16,054 bases of DNA from Desulfobulbaceae bacterium (lineage in GTDB: Bacteria; Desulfobacterota; Desulfobulbia; Desulfobulbales; Desulfobulbaceae): contig JALVAI010000487.1 in assembly GCA_027011235.1 (NCBI GenBank), forward strand, positions 1 through 16,054. Direction: 5' to 3'. A program made the translations under genes and the position numbers. Below the pieces are notes generated by a model. That model was not told where the DNA came from. It was given only the letters and a program-made list of their open reading frames with translations, and searched no databases. Positions 1 to 8,154 of this stretch are shown one piece after another (position 1 is the stretch's first letter; every line of letters begins with the position of its first letter).

Positions 1-1213
1 CCTGGAGCTCGGTGGCAACGTCAACGGGCGTGGCTGACAAAACAAGGTTTTTCTCCCGCCGTTCAAACCAGTGCACATACTGAACTTCATCCTCCGGCAG
101 GTCATCAAATGACTCCGCGCAGATAGATTGGAGCTCGATTTTCAGGTCCCGGCAGCGAACCCCATACTGGGTCCATGGTTCCCTGCCCTGCCCGCAACCC
201 TCAAGGGTATCGGCCAAAGCAGTAAAGGCCGACAGCAGCATGTCCCGTTTTTCCATCAGCGACGATGAGGCCCGCAGCAGCTCGCCTAAGGGAAACCGTC
301 CCCGTCTGGCCGGGAACAGAGCTGCAAACTGCTCCATGCGGCCGGCCAGGCCATTGATCTTTTGCAACAGTTCCCGCCGCTGCACCGGCTCCAGTCCCTC
401 GGTGGAACTTCGTTCAATGTCAGCCACCAGATCCTTGACCTGGTAGCGGGAAAATGAACGGCCAAAAAAGCGGGTGGCCACTTTTTCCACATGGTGCGCC
501 TCATCAAAGATAACCACCTCGTACCGGGGCAACACCTCACCATAACCTCCCCGTCGCACGGCAAGGTCGGAAAACAGCAGATGATGATTCACCACCAGCA
601 CTCGGCAGGAGGCCGCCTCCCGGCGCAGACGGTTGAGAAAACAACGGCGTCCGTCAGGGCAGTCACCGCCAAGGCAGAAATGGGACTGACAGCAGATCCT
701 TCGCCAGAGCGGTGAGGCGGCGGAGAGCCAGTCCAGCTCGGCACGATCACCAAAACGGGTCTGGTCGATCCAGCTTCTGATCCTTTCAGCCGCCGAACCG
801 GTGAACAGCTCTTCCTGGTCTCCAGAGCACTGTTGGTGCCACCGGTAGAGGCAGAGATAATTCTGGCGCCCCTTGACACAGATGGCCTTCAATTCGGGAT
901 CGATATATCGGCGTATAAAGGGAATCTCGCGGTCCAGAATCTGGTCCTGGAGATTGCGGGTATTGGTGGAAACCACGACTTTTTTTCCACACAACACCGC
1001 CGGAATCAGGTAGGCCAGGGTCTTGCCGAGACCGGTTTCCGCCTCGATGGCCAGGGAAATGGCCGCTGCACCCGAATCTTCCGAATCTTCCAGATCGAAC
1101 AGCAGCTCACCAATGGCCGTTGCCATTTCCTGCTGGCCTGGCCTGGGCTCATAGCCGGGCAGATGGCGGGCAAGCGCTCCCGTCGGGCCAAAAATCCTTT
1201 CCATCCCGATCAA
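1..1213 (-). CDS. dinG: DinG/XPD-type Fe-S ATP-dependent DNA helicase (3' end cut by window start)
   Basis: This is a superfamily 2 helicase of the DinG/YoaA/XPD group, 5'-3' DNA helicases of DNA repair and replication-conflict handling that carry a 4Fe-4S cluster. Numbering from the TTG at 1213, the Walker A motif is near residues 58-65 (EAETGLGKT), and the DEAH box is at 237-240 in the string VIFDEAHH (bases 494-505). The four likely cluster cysteines are C121 (after KGRQNYL), C180, C185 and C191 (HFC-x4-CP-x4-C). Motif III (LSATP) lies just before the window edge. About 404 codons are visible of a family length near 640. I chose TTG at 1213 because AGGAG stands 6 bp upstream; ATG at 1204 is the alternative and is poorly spaced. 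The start overlaps the stop of a 26-codon ORF that follows the HEAT gene, suggesting coupled translation. Family call is firm; DinG versus YoaA is not resolved. Confidence 0.9.
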   Translation of the reverse strand, partial: MIGMERIFGPTGALARHLPGYEPRPGQQEMATAIGELLFDLEDSEDSGAAAISLAIEAETGLGKTLAYLIPAVLCGKKVVVSTNTRNLQDQILDREIPFIRRYIDPELKAICVKGRQNYLCLYRWHQQCSGDQEELFTGSAAERIRSWIDQTRFGDRAELDWLSAASPLWRRICCQSHFCLGGDCPDGRRCFLNRLRREAASCRVLVVNHHLLFSDLAVRRGGYGEVLPRYEVVIFDEAHHVEKVATRFFGRSFSRYQVKDLVADIERSSTEGLEPVQRRELLQKINGLAGRMEQFAALFPARRGRFPLGELLRASSSLMEKRDMLLSAFTALADTLEGCGQGREPWTQYGVRCRDLKIELQSICAESFDDLPEDEVQYVHWFERREKNLVLSATPVDVATELQ

Positions 1214-1290
1214 CCGCCGCTCCTGAAAAGGAGCTGAACTCCAGGACAGACAGGGATGCCTGCAAGGAGGGCAAAAACCGCGGTCGCCAT
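1210..1290 (-). CDS. Candidate 26-residue leader peptide coupled to the helicase
   Basis: A short ORF starts with ATG one base after the TGA of the HEAT-repeat gene. AAGGAGGG lies 6 bp before this ATG, a near-perfect Shine-Dalgarno. It ends in a TGA (1210-1212) that overlaps the helicase TTG (1211-1213). The peptide begins MATAVFALLAG, is mostly hydrophobic and has one Cys; I recognise no family. The layout fits translational coupling in which ribosomes ending the peptide restart on the weak TTG of the helicase. It could also be a chance ORF, with the strong ribosome site serving reinitiation more generally. The evidence is position and spacing only. Confidence 0.35.
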   Translation of the reverse strand: MATAVFALLAGIPVCPGVQLLFRSGG

Positions 1291-1291
1291 G

Positions 1292-1720
1292 TCAGCCCTC
1301 CTTCCCTGCCTGCTGTAAAATATCACGGGCAACCTCCACCACCTGATCATCCGGATCATCAAGCATGGTTTCCACCCGAGCAAGGGCCTCTGGACTGCCG
1401 ATGATTCCCAGCACGCTTGCTGCCTCACCTCTGATCCAGCTTTTTTCATTGCCAAGCTGGCGCGTAAGTGACGGCACAGCCAGGGCGACATTGTCAGGAT
1501 CCTCTTCAACAAGATATTCAAAAAGAACAGAGACACCAAGGCGGACGGCAAACCGTTCATCAGTCAGCAAATCACCGGTCCAGTCATAGTAGCGGTTGTC
1601 TTGCCGGTACATGGCAACGATGTTTTCCACATGCCCCATGTTGAGAAAATCGGCCATGACCTGGAGGAGCTCGGCATCACTGACTGTTTGTCCCCCCTCT
1701 TTTCTGTCTTTTGCCTGCAT
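1292..1720 (-). CDS. HEAT-repeat domain protein
   Basis: A small all-helical repeat protein of about 142 residues. Two HEAT-like helix pairs are visible in the C-terminal half. One runs through VALAVPSLTRQLGNEKSWIRGEAASVLGIIG, shown here only by its key residues: P at the helix turn, then R-x-E-A-A-x-x-L-G. The next runs from SPEALARVETMLDDPDDQVVE to the end. HEAT repeats bind proteins or act as scaffolds; the specific partner cannot be told. The start at 1720 is the ATG of MQAKDRKEGG, with AGGGGAAAAGG upstream. An ATG at 1783 (MVRKTSRR) is possible, but its GGAGG is too close, and that extension is basic and unlike a repeat. It lies directly upstream of the leader ORF and helicase on the same strand, so it is probably in one operon with them. 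Confidence 0.75.
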   Translation of the reverse strand: MQAKDRKEGGQTVSDAELLQVMADFLNMGHVENIVAMYRQDNRYYDWTGDLLTDERFAVRLGVSVLFEYLVEEDPDNVALAVPSLTRQLGNEKSWIRGEAASVLGIIGSPEALARVETMLDDPDDQVVEVARDILQQAGKEG

Positions 1721-1825
1721 GAAAACCTTTTCCCCTGGTGACTGTTCTTTCCCAAAAATTCTCCTGCTCGTCTTCCTTACCATGCCTCCGGCTCGCCGGC
1801 AATCCGAGATTGGTCGCAGCCACGC

Positions 1826-1854
1826 TTGACAGTGGCTTTTTTCAAGGGTAAAAG
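1826..1854 (+). promoter_or_regulatory. Candidate sigma-70 promoter for the REC-GAF-kinase gene
   Basis: A perfect -35 TTGACA (1826-1831), a 17-bp spacer and a 4/6 -10 box TAAAAG (1849-1854) lie on the plus strand in the divergent region between the HEAT gene and the signalling gene. A transcript would begin near 1861, about 90 bases before the chosen ATG. A 5-bp hairpin (GTCAG-TATC-CTGAC, 1888-1901) lies in that leader. Confidence 0.45.
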
Positions 1855-1952
1855 GAGGGTTGCATAAAAGACTCAAAATTTCTTCCCGTCAGTATCCTGA
1901 CAATTAGATGGTTGATCTCCAACATATCCCGGTTGCGTCCAGGACAGACAGA

Positions 1953-3737
1953 ATGGTCTACCTGGAAAAGGATGAAAAAATCCTCATAGTTGACGACTAT
2001 CCCGATTTTGTCCTTCTGTTGCAGGATTTTCTTGAAGAACATGGTTTTCCCAGCACCAGCGCCGGTTCCGCCGCCCGGTTACGGCAGATTGTCGACAGGG
2101 AGAATATCGCCCTGGTGCTGCTCGATATCGGCCTGCCGGATGTAAGTGGCCTGGAGCTGCTGCCCGAGCTTAAAAAAGAGCATCCCGACCTGGCCGTTAT
2201 CATGCTCACGGCCGTGACCGACCTGGAAACCGCCCTTGCTTGTATTCGCAAAGGTGCGGACGACTATCTGACCAAGCCGATCAAATTTTCCGTCCTGCTC
2301 GCCACCCTGGACACCGTCCTGGAAAAACGTCGTCTTTCCATCAACAATCGCCGCTATCAGCAACAAATCGAACAGGCAAGGTTCAGGAACCAGCTCCTCC
2401 ATGAACTGACCCTGCAGATGAATACCGCCTACCTGAGCATGACCGATCTGGACGAGATTCTCCTCGCCATTCTGGTCGGCATAACCGCTGAACAGGGACT
2501 CCGCTTCAACCGGGCCTTTCTCGCCCTCTTTGATGAACAGGATGGGGCCCTTGTCGGCAAACTGGCCATCGGCCCGGGAAACAGAGAAGAAGGCGCCCGG
2601 ATTTGGCACGATATACAGGCAAAAGATCTCTGTTTCGAGGACCTGATCAACCGCATCAGGGGACAGAGTTTCATCGAAAATTCCGCAGTCAATCATATCG
2701 TCCAGGCCCTGCGGATCGATGCGGACCAGAGTGATCATATCCTCATCCAAGCCGCCCGCAAACGAAAAACCATCCAGGTGGTCGACGGCAAAAGCAGCTG
2801 GCCGGTGCCACCGGAACTCCTTGGCCTGCTGGAGGAGGAATCCTTTGTGATCGTTCCCCTCTATTCGCCCGGCAGGTCGCTTGGTGTCATCATTGCCGAC
2901 CACTTTGTTTCCGGAAAACCTATTACCAAATCCCGAATCCGGGACTTGGAGAGCTTTGCCTCCCAAGCCAGCCTGGCCATTGAACACTGCCGCATGTATA
3001 TGGCCATGAACAATCAAATCCGGGAACTGAAGGCCGTTACCAGGGAACTGGAACAGAACAGGGACCTGTTGATTGAAGCCGAACGGTATTCAGCGGTCGG
3101 GCATATGGCCGCCCAACTGGCCCACAAGATTCGCAACCCCATTACCTCCATCGGTGGCACCGCCCGGCTGCTGGCCAGGAAAACCAGTGATCCGGAATGG
3201 TTGAAATTTCTCAACATGATGACCTCCGAAGTCATTAAAATCGAAACAACGCTGGAGGACCTGTTCAACTTTGTCGAGACGGTCCAGCCGGAGAAGAAAC
3301 CGGTTTCCCTGCATGAGCTGCTGACCAGGTCGCTTATGTTATATTACTCGACCATGAAAAAACAAAATATCAGTCACGGCCTGGTCATCCCCGAACCGGA
3401 ACCCCGGCTCCTGCTTGACCCCAAACTCATGCATCAGGCCTTTGTCCACCTCATCCGCAACAGTATCGAGGCAATGCCCGACGGCGGCAACCTGGAAATC
3501 ACCGTCACCCCGCCTGCCGGAGACATGATCGAGGTAATTTTTGAAGACACCGGCCCCGGCATTGCCGATGCCCACCTGGCACTGGCCACGGACCCGTTTT
3601 TCACCACCAAGACATTCGGCACCGGCATGGGGTTGACACTGGTCAAACGAATCATCAAAGACCACCAGGGCTCCTTTCTCATTGAGCGCAGGAGCTCGGG
3701 CGGGACCAGATTTATCCTCCGGCTGCCGACCGGCTGA
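1953..3737 (+). CDS. Cytosolic hybrid sensor kinase: REC-GAF-HisKA-HATPase
   Basis: A 594-residue soluble signalling protein without membrane segments. Numbered from ATG 1953, the N-terminal receiver domain (about 9-125) has the acidic pair D14/D15, phospho-acceptor D58 (LLDIGLPD), T86 and K108 (LTKP). A GAF domain spans roughly 160-345, followed by a helical linker. The dimerisation/phospho-acceptor helix carries H391 in HKIRNP. The ATPase domain has the N-box with N503 (HLIRNSIEA), the DTGPG box near 532, and GTGMGLTLVKRI. The expected role is phosphorelay: the receiver takes signal from a partner kinase and the GAF domain senses a small ligand. The residue after the histidine is Lys rather than the usual Glu/Asp. 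ATG 1953 has AGGA 8 bp upstream; an in-frame ATG at 1908 has no ribosome site. It converges with the MFS gene, with 4 bp between the stops. No cognate output regulator is adjacent. Confidence 0.9.
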   Translation: MVYLEKDEKILIVDDYPDFVLLLQDFLEEHGFPSTSAGSAARLRQIVDRENIALVLLDIGLPDVSGLELLPELKKEHPDLAVIMLTAVTDLETALACIRKGADDYLTKPIKFSVLLATLDTVLEKRRLSINNRRYQQQIEQARFRNQLLHELTLQMNTAYLSMTDLDEILLAILVGITAEQGLRFNRAFLALFDEQDGALVGKLAIGPGNREEGARIWHDIQAKDLCFEDLINRIRGQSFIENSAVNHIVQALRIDADQSDHILIQAARKRKTIQVVDGKSSWPVPPELLGLLEEESFVIVPLYSPGRSLGVIIADHFVSGKPITKSRIRDLESFASQASLAIEHCRMYMAMNNQIRELKAVTRELEQNRDLLIEAERYSAVGHMAAQLAHKIRNPITSIGGTARLLARKTSDPEWLKFLNMMTSEVIKIETTLEDLFNFVETVQPEKKPVSLHELLTRSLMLYYSTMKKQNISHGLVIPEPEPRLLLDPKLMHQAFVHLIRNSIEAMPDGGNLEITVTPPAGDMIEVIFEDTGPGIADAHLALATDPFFTTKTFGTGMGLTLVKRIIKDHQGSFLIERRSSGGTRFILRLPTG

Positions 3738-3741
3738 CCGA

Positions 3742-5178
3742 TCAGAGGGCCGAAGATTCACTGTTTGGAGACTGTCCTCGCAGCCAAGAACTCAGCACCG
3801 CTGCCAGCCCGATCCAGCTGCCAACCACAAAGGTCTGATGCAATGCCCCGATGAACGGGATGACCTGGTCGGGAGTATATTCCCTGATGTCAAGTCCGCC
3901 CGTAAGGTTTCCATAGGCATGGGCAAAGATAAATCCCGCCAGCGCCGTTCCAAGAAGCATGCCCATGTTTCTGCTTGTTGCCAGCAGGCTTGAGGTAATA
4001 CCGCTTTTATCATGGGCGACCCCGGCAAGGGCAGCCGCTGAATTCGGGGCCAGGAACATGGCCTGACCAACACCGAGCAGGGCAAGGGCGGCAATGATAT
4101 AGAAGGCGGGGGTATCGGCGGTCAGCCGGGTCAACAGGAGAAGACTGCACAGACAGATGGACAGACCGGTACTGGCGATGATGCGGGCGCCGATTTTATC
4201 ATGCAGCCGGCCGGCCAACGGCGCCACAAAAAAGACACAAAGCGGCACCGCCATCATGAACCAACCCACCTGGTCCGGTGGAAAACCCCGCACCGAACTG
4301 AGGTAAAACGGCATCAGCAGCAGAACAAAGAACAGGACCACAAAGGAAAGCATGGCGCTGAGCATGGCCATGGCAAAAAAACGGTCCCGGAAAAGACGAA
4401 CAGGCAGCAGGGGCCGCTTCTGCCGCAGTTCATGAACAACAAACAACAACCAGAGAAGCGGAACCGCGGGCAGGATGTACCATGACCAGGGAAAGGGAGA
4501 GTGTCCACAGCAGCCCTTGCCGGCAGAGGTGAGCAGAACAACGGTCGCGGTTACGGCCAGCAGATACAGACCGCCTCCTGCCAGATCAAATCTCCGTATG
4601 CCATCGAACGGACGGGCCGGACTGCCGACAGAGGTCAATGTCTTGCCGAAAAAGATATACACCAGCAGGCCGACCGGAACCGTCACCAGGAAGATAAAAC
4701 GCCAATGGGACCAGCGTAGCAACAGGCCGCTGAGTACCGGCCCGGTCATAAGTCCCAGGGAGGTGGCGATTCCGACCATTCCCAGTCCTTTTCCGAGATG
4801 TTTGCGAGGATAGCTGCTGTTGATCAGGGCCGGCCCCATGGCCATCATCATGGCTGCGCCGGTGGCCTGGACAAAGCGTGCCCCGATCAGAAATCCAAGT
4901 GAGGGGGCAAGGGAACAGAACAGGGAGCCTGCGGTAAAAAACGCAATACCCCGGCTATACAAACGCCCCTGGCCGATACTGCTTGACAGGGAACCCCAGA
5001 ACAGCAGGGTCACTGTGACGGTCAACAGATACATAAGGACCACCCATTCCGTCATCGCCAATGAGCCGCCAAACACCTTCATCAAGGTTGGCAGGGCCAC
5101 GTTGACCATGGAGCTGTCCATGGTCGACATGAAAACACCGATCGAAACCAGAAGAAGAATACGATGATGCCTCTGCAT
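3742..5178 (-). CDS. DHA2-family (14-helix) MFS drug/proton antiporter
   Basis: A 478-residue inner-membrane transporter with about 14 hydrophobic segments, the right size for the EmrB/QacA-like DHA2 family. Helix 1 carries the family signature TMDSSMVNVALP. Motif C of antiporters is present (GIATSLGLMTGPVLSG, followed by HWRFIFLVTVPVG). The loop 2-3 motif A is degenerate: GSLSSSIGQGR lacks the usual Asp and Arg, while the second-half copy AGRLHDKIGAR keeps its Asp. The likely job is export of hydrophobic compounds driven by protons, but the substrate is unknown. There is no membrane-fusion (EmrA-like) gene or regulator beside it. The start MQRHHRILLL is placed by the family N-terminus; its ribosome site is weak. 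The stop lies 4 bp from the convergent kinase stop with no visible terminator. Confidence 0.88.
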   Translation of the reverse strand: MQRHHRILLLVSIGVFMSTMDSSMVNVALPTLMKVFGGSLAMTEWVVLMYLLTVTVTLLFWGSLSSSIGQGRLYSRGIAFFTAGSLFCSLAPSLGFLIGARFVQATGAAMMMAMGPALINSSYPRKHLGKGLGMVGIATSLGLMTGPVLSGLLLRWSHWRFIFLVTVPVGLLVYIFFGKTLTSVGSPARPFDGIRRFDLAGGGLYLLAVTATVVLLTSAGKGCCGHSPFPWSWYILPAVPLLWLLFVVHELRQKRPLLPVRLFRDRFFAMAMLSAMLSFVVLFFVLLLMPFYLSSVRGFPPDQVGWFMMAVPLCVFFVAPLAGRLHDKIGARIIASTGLSICLCSLLLLTRLTADTPAFYIIAALALLGVGQAMFLAPNSAAALAGVAHDKSGITSSLLATSRNMGMLLGTALAGFIFAHAYGNLTGGLDIREYTPDQVIPFIGALHQTFVVGSWIGLAAVLSSWLRGQSPNSESSAL

Positions 5179-5316
5179 TGGACGGAAAAGGATCAGGCGC
5201 TGAAAAAAGGCAGCAGGGAAGATAGAAAATTTCCGGAACAGTTATTCACAAACAGGGTCCGGGCATGGAATGGACAGGGGGAGCTGTGATGACGATAATC
5301 GGGAAACAAAGAGAAA

Positions 5317-6006
5317 TCAGTATGAAAAACTGATGGAAACACCGCCGTACAGGATATCCTTTCCCGCAGTCTCCTGGCCGGAACTCGCCCGAAAGGCTGA
5401 GAACTCCCCATCCTGACCTGGCAGGGTCCGGGACCACTGCAACTCCGGGGTTATGGTAATATATTTTTTATAGGAGACAGGCATGTTCAACAAAAAAGAA
5501 AAGATGCGGCCGTTACCGAGGCTGTAGGGATCATCCATAAGCATGGTCTTGCCGGCCAGACCGAGAACTATGTCATCATAGGGTTTGTAGGAGGTGGACA
5601 GATCAAGGGTGAGATACCAGGACCTGCTGTTATCGAAAGCATTAAACCCCATGGGATCATCAAGCCCCAGGTACACCGCGCCAAGGTTACCTTCGACAGC
5701 GCCGGAGGTATAGATATATCCTGCCGAAAAACCAAGCAGCCCGGATGAACCTTCATAGGAAAAGGTGATACTTTGGCCATTCAGGCGGGCCTTGTCCGCG
5801 GCCAGTCCCTTATAGAGGTCTCTGGAATTTGTAATCCGCACGGCCGGAGTTTTTCCCACATCAACCCCGTACAGGCCGGCGGCAAGCAGCCTGTTAACGG
5901 CGCTGTCCCACAGGGGCAGATCATCACTCTCCGCCCGCAGCGGACTGCTTTGCGCCAGCATGGCAACAAGCGCCAGAACATATATCGAGAGAGTGTGAAT
6001 TTTCAT
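5317..6006 (-). CDS. Predicted outer-membrane beta-barrel protein, function unknown
   Basis: 229 residues. The N-terminus is a classical Sec signal peptide: MKIH, then a hydrophobic run LSIYVLALVAMLAQ, and a likely cut after LRA before ESDDLP. The mature part alternates polar and hydrophobic residues with turns rich in G, D, S and N, as in barrel strands (for example LLGFSAGYIY, YLTLDLSTSY, IVLGLAGKTML, FSFLLNMPVSY). It ends in the strand GGVSISFSY, whose aromatic terminus matches the Bam recognition signal, though with Tyr rather than Phe. About 8-10 strands are possible. I recognise no specific family. It is transcribed in the same direction as the MFS gene, 138 bp downstream, but I see no functional link. 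The ribosome site is weak. Confidence 0.7.
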   Translation of the reverse strand: MKIHTLSIYVLALVAMLAQSSPLRAESDDLPLWDSAVNRLLAAGLYGVDVGKTPAVRITNSRDLYKGLAADKARLNGQSITFSYEGSSGLLGFSAGYIYTSGAVEGNLGAVYLGLDDPMGFNAFDNSRSWYLTLDLSTSYKPYDDIVLGLAGKTMLMDDPYSLGNGRIFSFLLNMPVSYKKYITITPELQWSRTLPGQDGEFSAFRASSGQETAGKDILYGGVSISFSY

Positions 6007-6045
6007 CAGACGCGCATTGGTTAGAGTGGTTCATTGGTTACTACT

Positions 6046-6074
6046 ATAATAATGCACCCGGCCCAAAAAACCAA
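6046..6074 (-). promoter_or_regulatory. Candidate promoter of the beta-barrel gene
   Basis: On the minus strand TTGGTT (6069-6074) is 17 bp from TATTAT (6046-6051). The -10 box is 5/6, the -35 only 3/6. Transcription would start near 6039, about 33 bases before the ATG at 6006. The stretch between this gene and uraA is AT-rich with several T runs, so a promoter here is plausible but not strong. Confidence 0.35.
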
Positions 6075-6196
6075 TACAATTTTTTGAACCCACGCAAAAA
6101 AACAAATACAAAAAACTGTTCCTTCCGCAAGCAACTCGTCGTCGCCAATAGATAAAAATAAACTGACAGCCTTCCGGAAAAAAACTACTGGCCGGT

Positions 6197-7435
6197 TTAG
6201 GCTTTAATTTTCCTGGGTAGCAGCAGGTTGAGCACCACCCCGACAATGGCGGCCAGACCGATACCCCTGACCATGAAATCGGCATAACCAAACGCCATGT
6301 CACCGATACCAAAGACCAGAATCAGGGAGACGATGATCATGTTTCGCGGCTGGGCAAGATCGGTGCCCTCCCTGACCAGACTGTTCATACCGATGGTGGC
6401 GATGGTACCGAAGAGCAGGGTCATGATCCCGCCCATGACCGGGGTGGGTATTGTACCGAGGATCGCCCCCAGGGTCCCGGAAAACGAGAGGACTATGGCC
6501 GTCAGGGCAGCCCAGGTCATGATGGCCGGATTAAAGGCACGGGTCAGGGTCACGGCCCCGGTCACCTCGGAATAGGTGGTGTTTGGCGGGCCGCCGACCA
6601 TGGCGGCAAAGGAAGTGGCCAGGCCGTCGCCAAGAAGTGTCCTGTGCAGGCCCGGCTTCTCCAGAAAATCTTCTCCCACCACATGGCTGATCGCCAGCAT
6701 ATCACCGATATGTTCGATGGCAGGCGCAATGGCCACCGGCACAATAAAAAAGACCGCCTGCCAGTTGAGCTTGGGAAAGACAAAGGCGGGAACAGAGAAA
6801 AACGGCGCCTTGAGTACCGGGGTAAAATCGACCAGGCCAAAAAAGAGAGCAACAATATACCCGGCCCCGATCCCGATTAAAATGGCCAGCAGACGAACCA
6901 TGCCCCTGCCGAGCAGAACTGCGAGAACCGTTACCAAAAGAGAACTGAGAGCAACGACCAGCGCTGGTCCCTGGGCCACCAGCACCGTGGTGCCGTCACC
7001 GGTTTTGCCCATGGCCAGATGCACGGCCACCGGCGCCAGGTTGAGCCCGATCACCATAATGACCGGACCAACAACAACCGGGGGCAGAATTTTTTTGATT
7101 ATTGAACGGCCCCGCACCATTATCAGGCCGGAAAGAAGCAGGTATACCAGCCCGGCCGCCAGCAGGCCGGAGAGGGTGGCCGGTATCCCCCAGGTCTTGA
7201 CGCCGTAGATGATGGGAGCGATAAAGGCAAAGGAAGAGGCCAGAAATATCGGTACCTTTCTTCTGGTAACTACCTGGAAGATCAAGGTACCGACACCGGC
7301 GGTAAACAGGGCGACACTGGGATCAAGCCCGGTTAGAATCGGCACCAGGACAAGGGCGCCAAAGGCCACGCAAAGCATCTGCATGCCGATAACCGCCTGC
7401 CGGACGACTGTCATTGTCTCGCTTTTCTCCTCCAT
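6197..7435 (-). CDS. uraA: Uracil permease, NCS2 (UraA) family
   Basis: A 412-residue inner-membrane uracil/proton symporter of the NCS2 family. The hallmarks are visible: SFAFIAPI in the half-helix TM3 region, the substrate-binding Glu in PAIEHIGDM, and GGPPNTTYSEVTGAV, whose Glu corresponds to the second substrate-contacting Glu of E. coli UraA. Length and hydrophobic profile (about 14 segments) fit the family. The start is the ATG at 7435 (MEEKSETMTV), because AAGGAGA lies 6 bp before it; a longer in-frame version to 7498 would run through that ribosome site. It follows upp by 92 bp on the same strand with no terminator between, so the two are almost certainly co-transcribed for uracil salvage: UraA imports uracil and UPRT traps it as UMP. 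Confidence 0.95.
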   Translation of the reverse strand: MEEKSETMTVVRQAVIGMQMLCVAFGALVLVPILTGLDPSVALFTAGVGTLIFQVVTRRKVPIFLASSFAFIAPIIYGVKTWGIPATLSGLLAAGLVYLLLSGLIMVRGRSIIKKILPPVVVGPVIMVIGLNLAPVAVHLAMGKTGDGTTVLVAQGPALVVALSSLLVTVLAVLLGRGMVRLLAILIGIGAGYIVALFFGLVDFTPVLKAPFFSVPAFVFPKLNWQAVFFIVPVAIAPAIEHIGDMLAISHVVGEDFLEKPGLHRTLLGDGLATSFAAMVGGPPNTTYSEVTGAVTLTRAFNPAIMTWAALTAIVLSFSGTLGAILGTIPTPVMGGIMTLLFGTIATIGMNSLVREGTDLAQPRNMIIVSLILVFGIGDMAFGYADFMVRGIGLAAIVGVVLNLLLPRKIKA

Positions 7436-7527
7436 GTTCTCTCCTTTATTGTTCTCGTTTGTTCCAGAACCCGGTCCTGAAAATGATAAAGGTAACAAAC
7501 CGGGCCATTGCCTGCCGGCCGCAGCTG

Positions 7528-8154
7528 TTACTTTGTCCCGAAAATTTTATCTCCGGCATCACCCAGGCCCGGTAATATATAACCGTCCCCGTTGAGATGA
7601 TCATCAATAGCGGCAACGTAAATATCAACATCGGGGTGTGCCTTTTTCATCCGCTCGATCCCTTCCGGTGCCGCCACAAGAAAAATTCCGATAATATCCC
7701 TGCACCCGGCGCGTTTAAGCATGTCCACCGTTGCCACCAGGGTCCCGCCGGTGGCCAGCATGGGATCGAGAATCATGGCCTTGCGCTGGTCAATATCCTG
7801 CACCAGTTTTTCAAAATAGGTGACCGGTTCCAGGGTCTCCTCATTACGGTACAATCCCACCACCGACACCTTGGCGCTGGGAATGGCCTGCAGCACTCCG
7901 TCCATCATGCCGATGCCGGCACGCAGGATCGGGACAATGGTGATCTTTTTCCCTTTGATCCGCTCCACCTTGACCGGGCCGGACCAGCACTCTATGGTCA
8001 CCTTCTCGGCGGGCAGGTCACGGGTGGCCTCGTAGGTCAACAACATGCCAACCTCGGACGATAGGTCACGAAAATCCTTGGTAGAAATATTTTTTTCCCG
8101 CAATAACCCCAGCTTATGGCGAATCAGCGGATGATTGATTTCATAAACAGCCAT
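7528..8154 (-). CDS. upp: Uracil phosphoribosyltransferase
   Basis: A cytosolic salvage enzyme: uracil + PRPP gives UMP + pyrophosphate. At 208 residues it is the standard bacterial UPRT length. The PRPP-binding loop is clear (ILDPMLATGGTLVA), preceded by VPILRAGIGM, and the C-terminal uracil-binding region YILPGLGDAGDKIFGT is intact. The ATG at 8154 has AAGGAGA 6 bp upstream (minus-strand reading AAAGGAGAACAAC then ATG). It is the first gene of a upp-uraA unit. The 284-bp upstream region separates it from the glycosylase gene on the same strand. I saw no PyrR-type attenuator or obvious promoter there. Confidence 0.97.
   Translation of the reverse strand: MAVYEINHPLIRHKLGLLREKNISTKDFRDLSSEVGMLLTYEATRDLPAEKVTIECWSGPVKVERIKGKKITIVPILRAGIGMMDGVLQAIPSAKVSVVGLYRNEETLEPVTYFEKLVQDIDQRKAMILDPMLATGGTLVATVDMLKRAGCRDIIGIFLVAAPEGIERMKKAHPDVDIYVAAIDDHLNGDGYILPGLGDAGDKIFGTK

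Noticed and set aside
833..1237. 134-codon plus-strand ORF
   Set aside because: It lies antisense to the helicase, whose motifs are clear; composition is shadow-like and no family is seen.
2079..3017. 312-codon minus-strand ORF inside the kinase gene
   Set aside because: It is opposite the conserved receiver and GAF coding sequence, has no ribosome site and looks like a GC-driven shadow frame.
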